Below, in pieces: positions 58,973 to 64,000 of a DNA stretch of 64,000 bases (its first letter is position 1; every line of letters begins with the position of its first letter). The translations under genes were made by a program, and so were the position numbers. The stretch covers positions 87,818 to 151,817 of the forward strand of contig JAECUM010001767.1 of NCBI GenBank assembly GCA_016617855.1. Direction: 5' to 3'. Below the pieces are notes generated by a model that saw only the letters and a program-made list of their open reading frames with translations, was not told the DNA's origin and searched no databases. Source of the DNA: Megalonaias nervosa (taxonomy: Eukaryota; Mollusca; Bivalvia; Unionida; Unionidae).

Positions 58973-59564
58973 ACTATACTGCCTATATCAAGATAAAGAT
59001 GTTACATCCATATTTAAAATGTTAGTACTTGATCATCACTGTGGAAACGCTTACTCAAAAAGAAACATGGAATCTAATGCACCCCGAACTAGTCTTGGTC
59101 ATAAAGTCATTTGAGTTGATTAATATTGCATGAATAACATCTTCGTTCTGTGATTTCTTTTGTTCACAGAAATAATGCATGAATAACATCTTGATAATTT
59201 AATAGTAGCATAAGTGTTTTTTTGTTTGTCATGCTCACAAAACATCTCATCCAATGAAAAAAGACAGAGTTCCAAACCAAGGAGTACTATACTCAGTTTA
59301 TTAAATTTATATTTAGAACTTGCTAAGCTGGTCTTGAGTAAATGTTTCATTTGACCTGTGCATTTTCGGAAAAAATTACACTACAATATCATTGAATTTC
59401 TTCTTGTGAGTTTGAAAAGTTGTTACCATGTTCAATTACCAGACTTCGTGGATGGCTTGCACGTGGTGTAAGAAAGAGCCTTACCAATTTTGGGGTCAAA
59501 AGCTCAGATCAGAAGGTCACTGTGACTGAAAGAATAAAAATGCTTTCCACCAAATACATTCCCT
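58973..59564. other. spacer with one '~120-base repeat' unit
   Basis: Includes at 59430-59545 a copy of the unit seen at 28 and 36 kb ('cgtggatggcttgcac', 'ggtcactgtgactgaaagaa'). 'gaataacatctt' occurs twice near 59130-59190. Otherwise nothing recognised. Confidence 0.5.
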
Positions 59565-59696
59565 GACCATATTAACATTAAAGAAACAAACTCTGCTCAC
59601 TCAAAACCAGCCCAGCTGGAAAGACAAAAAATTTGAACATATAAAGGGAAGAAAATCTTCCAAATTATTTCCCCTTCCCATTGCTAAATGGCTACA

Positions 59697-61547
59697 GGAC
59701 TCACGGTACCAATTCAGTTCCCATAGTAAACCTATGCAAACACCATGATATTAAAAATTCAATAACTTAAAAATTTCTGAGTGCCCATAATCAAACCTAT
59801 ATTTATCAGTATAGATGAAACCTGGATGTCAGCTTCTGTATAGAGGAAAGGATATGAACCGCGGCAATTTCTGGACCTGCATGTGTTTGAAACATGTGCT
59901 TTCATTTCTGCACCAAAGAGTCAGGTGCTAATTTTAGTAATGAGTGTTCCAAACTCAAGACTGTTAAAGGACTGGAATTCCATCAATAAAACAATGTCTC
60001 TTATTTTTTTTATTTACAACTAGGATAAGCTCTCAAAAGATTCTTTTTCCTAAAACGTAACTTACATTATTGACCAATCCTGGCCGTCCAAACCCATATA
60101 TACTCTATTAAATGTTCACCCATTTCCAGGCTGGTTCCTATTTTTCCATACCATTAGTACCGTGTGTCCTATATCCACCCTTGATTTTCTTGACAGCTCT
60201 AGGAATAGTAGTTTAATACATAAGTAAGCAATATGCATAGTTCTGCTTGTCAAAGATTACATTAGTGAATATTAAATTATATTGCAAGTTCATTTTTACC
60301 TAAAGAGCAATGGTGCATTTCAGGCAACATTTAAATATATGAGCTTTATGTAAGAAAATCAGAAAAAATATTAAAATAAAGCTGTCTAATAAGAGTCATC
60401 TTTTTTAATATCACCATTTATCTCTCTTCAATTTAATACTGAAATATATTACCAGCCTTGTCATATTTTGCAATTAAGGGGTTAAAGGTCAAGGTGACCA
60501 TCTATATATGCATGTATTATTACAGAAAAAGAGATTTAAATGACAAAAATTACCTAAAATTCCTCCCAGAAGACATATAATTTAAAACTATAGTAAGGTA
60601 GACATAAGTCCATTAAAATGCAAAATATGAAGTTTCAAAACATTCACTGAAAGAAATTAGTGGGGTGCAAAGTCGTGAGGGGTCATCCCCATTGAGCATG
60701 GTGGAAGAGACCTAAGTGATCATATCTGATGCATTATGTTTCAAAACACAACTAGGAAATATCATATTGCTTACTATAATTACTCTAAAGATGGTAAATT
60801 TTATAAATTTTATATATGTATTGCTTAGATATGAACCAAAGTGCAAAACACTCCACCTAGCATAGTCAAATCTACACCCTGTTCCCCCTCCCCCTTTCTT
60901 GGCAACAGTTGATATATCTGATTATGTGTTTAATATCCCACTGAAAGTCACTCCGTGATTTACAAAAGGTATTACTTTTGCTTGTTATCCACAAATAGAA
61001 CCATATGATTGCAATTATAGTAATGTTAATTACACCTGCATATGTGGAGTCACTGTATTGCTGTAGCTGTCTATAGGACTCACGGTACTAATTCAGTTCC
61101 CATAGTAAACCTATGCAAACACCATGATATTAAAAATTCAATAACTTAAAATTTCTGAGTGCCCATGATCAAACCTGTATTTATCAGTATAGATGAAACC
61201 TGGATGTCAGCTTCTGTACAGAGGAAAGGATATGAACCATGGCAATTTCTGGACCTGGATGTTTTTGAAACATGTGCTTTCAATACCGCACCAAAGAGTC
61301 AGGTGCTAATTTTAGTAATGAGTGTTCCAAACTCAAGACTGTTAAAGGACTGGAATTCCATCAATAAAACAATGTCTCTATTTTTTTTTATTTACAACTA
61401 GGATAAGCTCTCAAAAGATTCTTTTTCCTAAAACGTAACTTACATTATTAACCAATCCTGGCCGTCCAAACCCATATATACTCTATTAAATGTTCACCCA
61501 TTTCCAGGCTGGTTCCCATTTTTCCATACCATTAGTACCGTGTGTCC
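59697..61547. mobile_element. non-coding element with ~472-base direct terminal repeats
   Basis: Direct repeats at 59697-60169 and 61076-61547 are nearly identical (on the order of ten differences by eye). Each repeat begins 'ggactcacggtac' and ends 'gtaccgtgtgtcc', inverted ends. The whole unit is flanked by taca (59693-59696, 61548-61551) and sits in a DIRS terminal repeat that continues on the other side. The ~900-base internal part (60170-61075) has no ORF, finger or polymerase motif. No obvious tRNA-complementary primer site follows the left repeat. It looks like a terminal-repeat (TRIM/LARD-like) element, but the TG...CA termini expected of LTRs are absent. Confidence 0.75.
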
Positions 61548-61609
61548 TACAGGTATCCTGGATGTTACCAGTTTATGTTTTCACTGTGGTGTGATAAACA
61601 TTGCACTGC

Positions 61610-63250
61610 ATCACCTTATGATATCTATCAAGATGATATCTGATTCTCCATCAAGATGATGTTTAATTCATCAATCAAAGGGTATGGTACATTTTTGTGA
61701 ATTGTGGTTTACACAAGGTTTTGGTGACAATGGTTGTGAATTTCTGTTGATATTCATACCTACATTTCTCTGTTTATTTCTTCTTCTTTTTTTAAAACCT
61801 GGTGATAAGTTTACCAGGTAGTGTTGATACTTGTGGTTTCTATGTTTTAATTGTGAATGCTGGTTGAATTTCTCACATGCATTATAACGAGAGAGGCTGT
61901 TGACTTTTATTGTTGTTGGCAGTATACAGTGGCACTGAAGCCTATCAAGTGCATGAAATTTAAGTCAATGAAGACAATCTTGCTTCATGCCTTAAAATGT
62001 GTTTCAGCATTACTGAGAAGTGTATGCAGTTCTTAGTCAGAAGGGACATAGTCCATGTTGCTGCAGACCAGTTTGAAAGGGAGAGAGAGACTTGTGAAGT
62101 CGATGGGGATGTGAAATCTGGGGTCTCAATCCAAAAACATTGTGTATGTGCTGTTGTGGGGGGATACTTTGATGACACATTCTTGGCCTGAGATTCTTTG
62201 AAGTCATGCCATTAGCTACCATCATGTCCATGACAGTTGAAGAATGGGTTAGCATCAGATGCATCCATACTGCACCCATCCCAATCATTGTGTGAGTCAC
62301 AGATGAGGAAACATGTTCAGTAGATGCCTTCACAGTTGTTAGCTTCATATTCCTCTGTCACATCATTGAAATACAGACTTAGAGGGAGTGTTTTCTCACA
62401 CTTATTGGCAGCCCAGTTGGTACAGGTTCTTCCACATACCCAAGTATGGCCTTAGTGCTTGTCAGTCAGGCCATAATGATACTGACCTCAGCAGAATGTT
62501 TTACCAGCTGTATTAGCTGCCCCTTGCTGTTCTGGATGCTGACCAGCCAGCCGGCCAACTATACATGCCAGGTAGTGACCGAAAGTCAGTTCTTTTGACA
62601 GGATATGCCACATGACAGCCAACCATCCCATTTTATATGGAGCTGTTTTACTTTGCAGCTGACCATCCAGTGACAATGCCTTGTTGGTTGCCTGACCACC
62701 AGTGCAGCCAGCAGTTACGATATTGTTGGCATCGTGAGCAATTGTTCACATGGCCAAAAACTTTGGACATAGCATGCATTGAAGTCTACCATCCACATTG
62801 CCAAAGCAATTAATAGGGCAGGGCATCACTCTGTGACCAACACTTTTTGGCTTCTTGCAGTCTGATTCATTATAATGGGGCACCTTTCTCTTGTCATCAC
62901 TGAAGTCTCATGACTCTACGCTTGTTGCCCTTTGAATCATCATTGCTGTTTGGTGGCCATACAGAGGATGGTAGAAAGCAAGCAGCAAAGAGCTTCCCTA
63001 TCAGTTCTCCATACCCATCCAGACCTATTTTGCCCACATCAAAATCTGCCACAGTGGTGAATTGATTGTAAGCAGAGGGATAAATGGACAAATTTCTGTG
63101 TACCAGCAGCAGTTTTGACCACAGCTCATATCAAACAGCAATGGACTTTTTAGTTTTGCAGTAGGTTTAACAAAGGGGAAAGAAAAGTAATCTAAGTTTA
63201 TCCTTCCCCAACCTTCCCAAAAATTTTAAGTGAATTTTCACCCTGCCTTT
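61610..63250 (+). other. gag-position region of DIRS copy 4, undeciphered
   Basis: More balanced base composition than surrounding introns, and several medium open pieces on both strands (61997-62191, 62037-62348 reverse, 62488-62676 reverse). None gives a recognised domain. By position it should be the decayed first ORF of the DIRS element. Confidence 0.35.
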
Positions 63251-63984
63251 CTGCCACGAATCTACCAGTAGCTGCCAGACCTCAACATTTTCAGCAATCT
63301 TGGAATGACCTTTATTCACAGAAAACATGTGATCCAAGTTTTTTCAAATGGATTTTGTTTATCCAATCTCCTCCCTTCTCTTGTTCCCATTCCATGACAG
63401 ATTCTGACTGTTCCTCAAAAGGTGGAGAAATTTACTCAAATAGATCAGAACTTCACTCTCTAAGTGGACAGTAGAGTTCACATATCAACTCCCCAGGGTT
63501 TTAATCCAAGGCATTATGTGGTGCCAATGGCAGACTTGTACTGGTGACAGATCTCAGCTGGCTCAGCAAATAATAATTCTGCCAGAGTTCAAGATGGAAA
63601 TGTCATGGTTGGTAAAGCTTTGGTATCAAAAGTTTGCAAACAGTATCATTCAGACTGATGCACTTTTCTGTATTCCCTTCTTCCAGTTGCCTGCCGGGGA
63701 ATGTTTAATCAGTTTTCCTCTCTGCCCTTATATCTCAGTCTCTGCTTATGGACATTTGTGAAGACAAGCAACTGTACCATCACCCACTTCAGGTCTTCCT
63801 TCAACAGCAATTGCATTATACCTGGACGACATCCATCAAAAATACATGGTAAGTTCAGTTTTAAGGATATGAAGACCCTTTTCTCACTTTTCACCAGTGA
63901 GGCTTGCTAGTCAAATTTTATCTCTTCAAAAACACTTAATCCATCAGGGTATGGTATGTTTTACTCATCTCAACCTCTTTCATT

Positions 63985-64000
63985 CCCCCCCCCCCCCCCC
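63985..64000. repeat. poly-C run at the window edge
   Basis: At least 16 consecutive C, continuing to the last base. May be a real homopolymer or an assembly edge. Confidence 0.8.

Larger units (their letters stand above)
59565..64000 (+). mobile_element. DIRS-like element, copy 4, 5' part, runs off the window
   Basis: Left terminal repeat begins 'ccctgaccatattaacatta' and 'ctgctcactcaaaa', matching 46525 on. It is interrupted by 59697-61547 and resumes 'aggtatcctggatgttacc' (compare 'cagtatcctgaatgtaacc' at 46680). No gag identified in 61600-63200. Reverse transcriptase from about 63260: VLVTDLSWLSK frame, LPEFKMEMSWLVK, then YLDD at 63819-63830. It is cut by stops and frameshifts. Window ends in the RT region. 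Confidence 0.7.

Noticed and set aside
61159..61401. 80-codon open frame
   Set aside because: Part of the 472-base terminal repeat; not recognisable, and the partner repeat differs at several codons.
57471..64000. further TMEM131 exons
   Set aside because: Looked for continuation of the tail (Ser-rich, 'TDSLYKLSL'-like) and saw none; the remaining exons are presumed downstream of the window.

Overview
This is one long, AT-rich, intron-dominated piece of an animal genome, not prokaryotic DNA. The only host gene I can support is the C-terminal half of TMEM131, a single-pass membrane protein of the early secretory pathway. It runs on the + strand from before base 1 to beyond base 64000. Fifteen coding exons (first 590-676, last 57372-57470) were found by splice sites, exact phase agreement and similarity to my recollection of vertebrate TMEM131/TMEM131L. 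Together they give 2,800 coding bases (933 codons plus one base) without a stop. The visible protein has the last luminal all-beta region, the LPRPNWE motif next to the membrane, one transmembrane helix, and a long basic, Ser/Pro-rich cytoplasmic tail. The first several hundred residues and the end of the tail lie outside the window.

The organism is most likely a lophotrochozoan, probably a mollusc and perhaps a bivalve. This rests on tRNA-derived SINEs ending in a 'ggcgttaaacc + (aac)n' tail, several DIRS-like tyrosine-recombinase retroelements, a CR1/Jockey-like LINE with a trinucleotide tail, and many short terminal-inverted-repeat (TIR) elements. The species assignment is inference.

Layout. 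1-7 kb: three exons, a hAT-type MITE, a SINE with a 12-base target-site duplication (TSD), and an 8-copy array built from the 3' end of an exon and its splice donor. 7-10.7 kb: reverse-strand SINE, foldback element, reverse-strand LINE fragment, then a 3-copy array built around the acceptor of the next exon. 10.9-16.9 kb: decayed DIRS-like element. 17-38 kb: nine exons (16924-37124), two TIR transposons with 6-base TSDs, a second DIRS-like fragment, and minisatellites. 38-57 kb: two exons separated by about 11.6 kb. That intron holds an ~8.2-kb DIRS-like element with inverted terminal repeats, into which five other elements have inserted. 57.3-59 kb: last visible exon, then a ~1.2-kb 28-base minisatellite. 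59.5-64 kb: the start of another DIRS-like element, broken by an unusual 1.85-kb element with ~472-base near-identical direct terminal repeats.

The most unusual points are: (i) both splice sites of one TMEM131 intron (5512-10728) lie in separate tandem arrays made of copies of those splice sites; (ii) a group of CA...TG elements that all make perfect 6-base TSDs, two with remnants of a Cys/His finger; (iii) the five-layer nested DIRS element; (iv) the non-coding long-terminal-repeat-like element in a DIRS terminal repeat.
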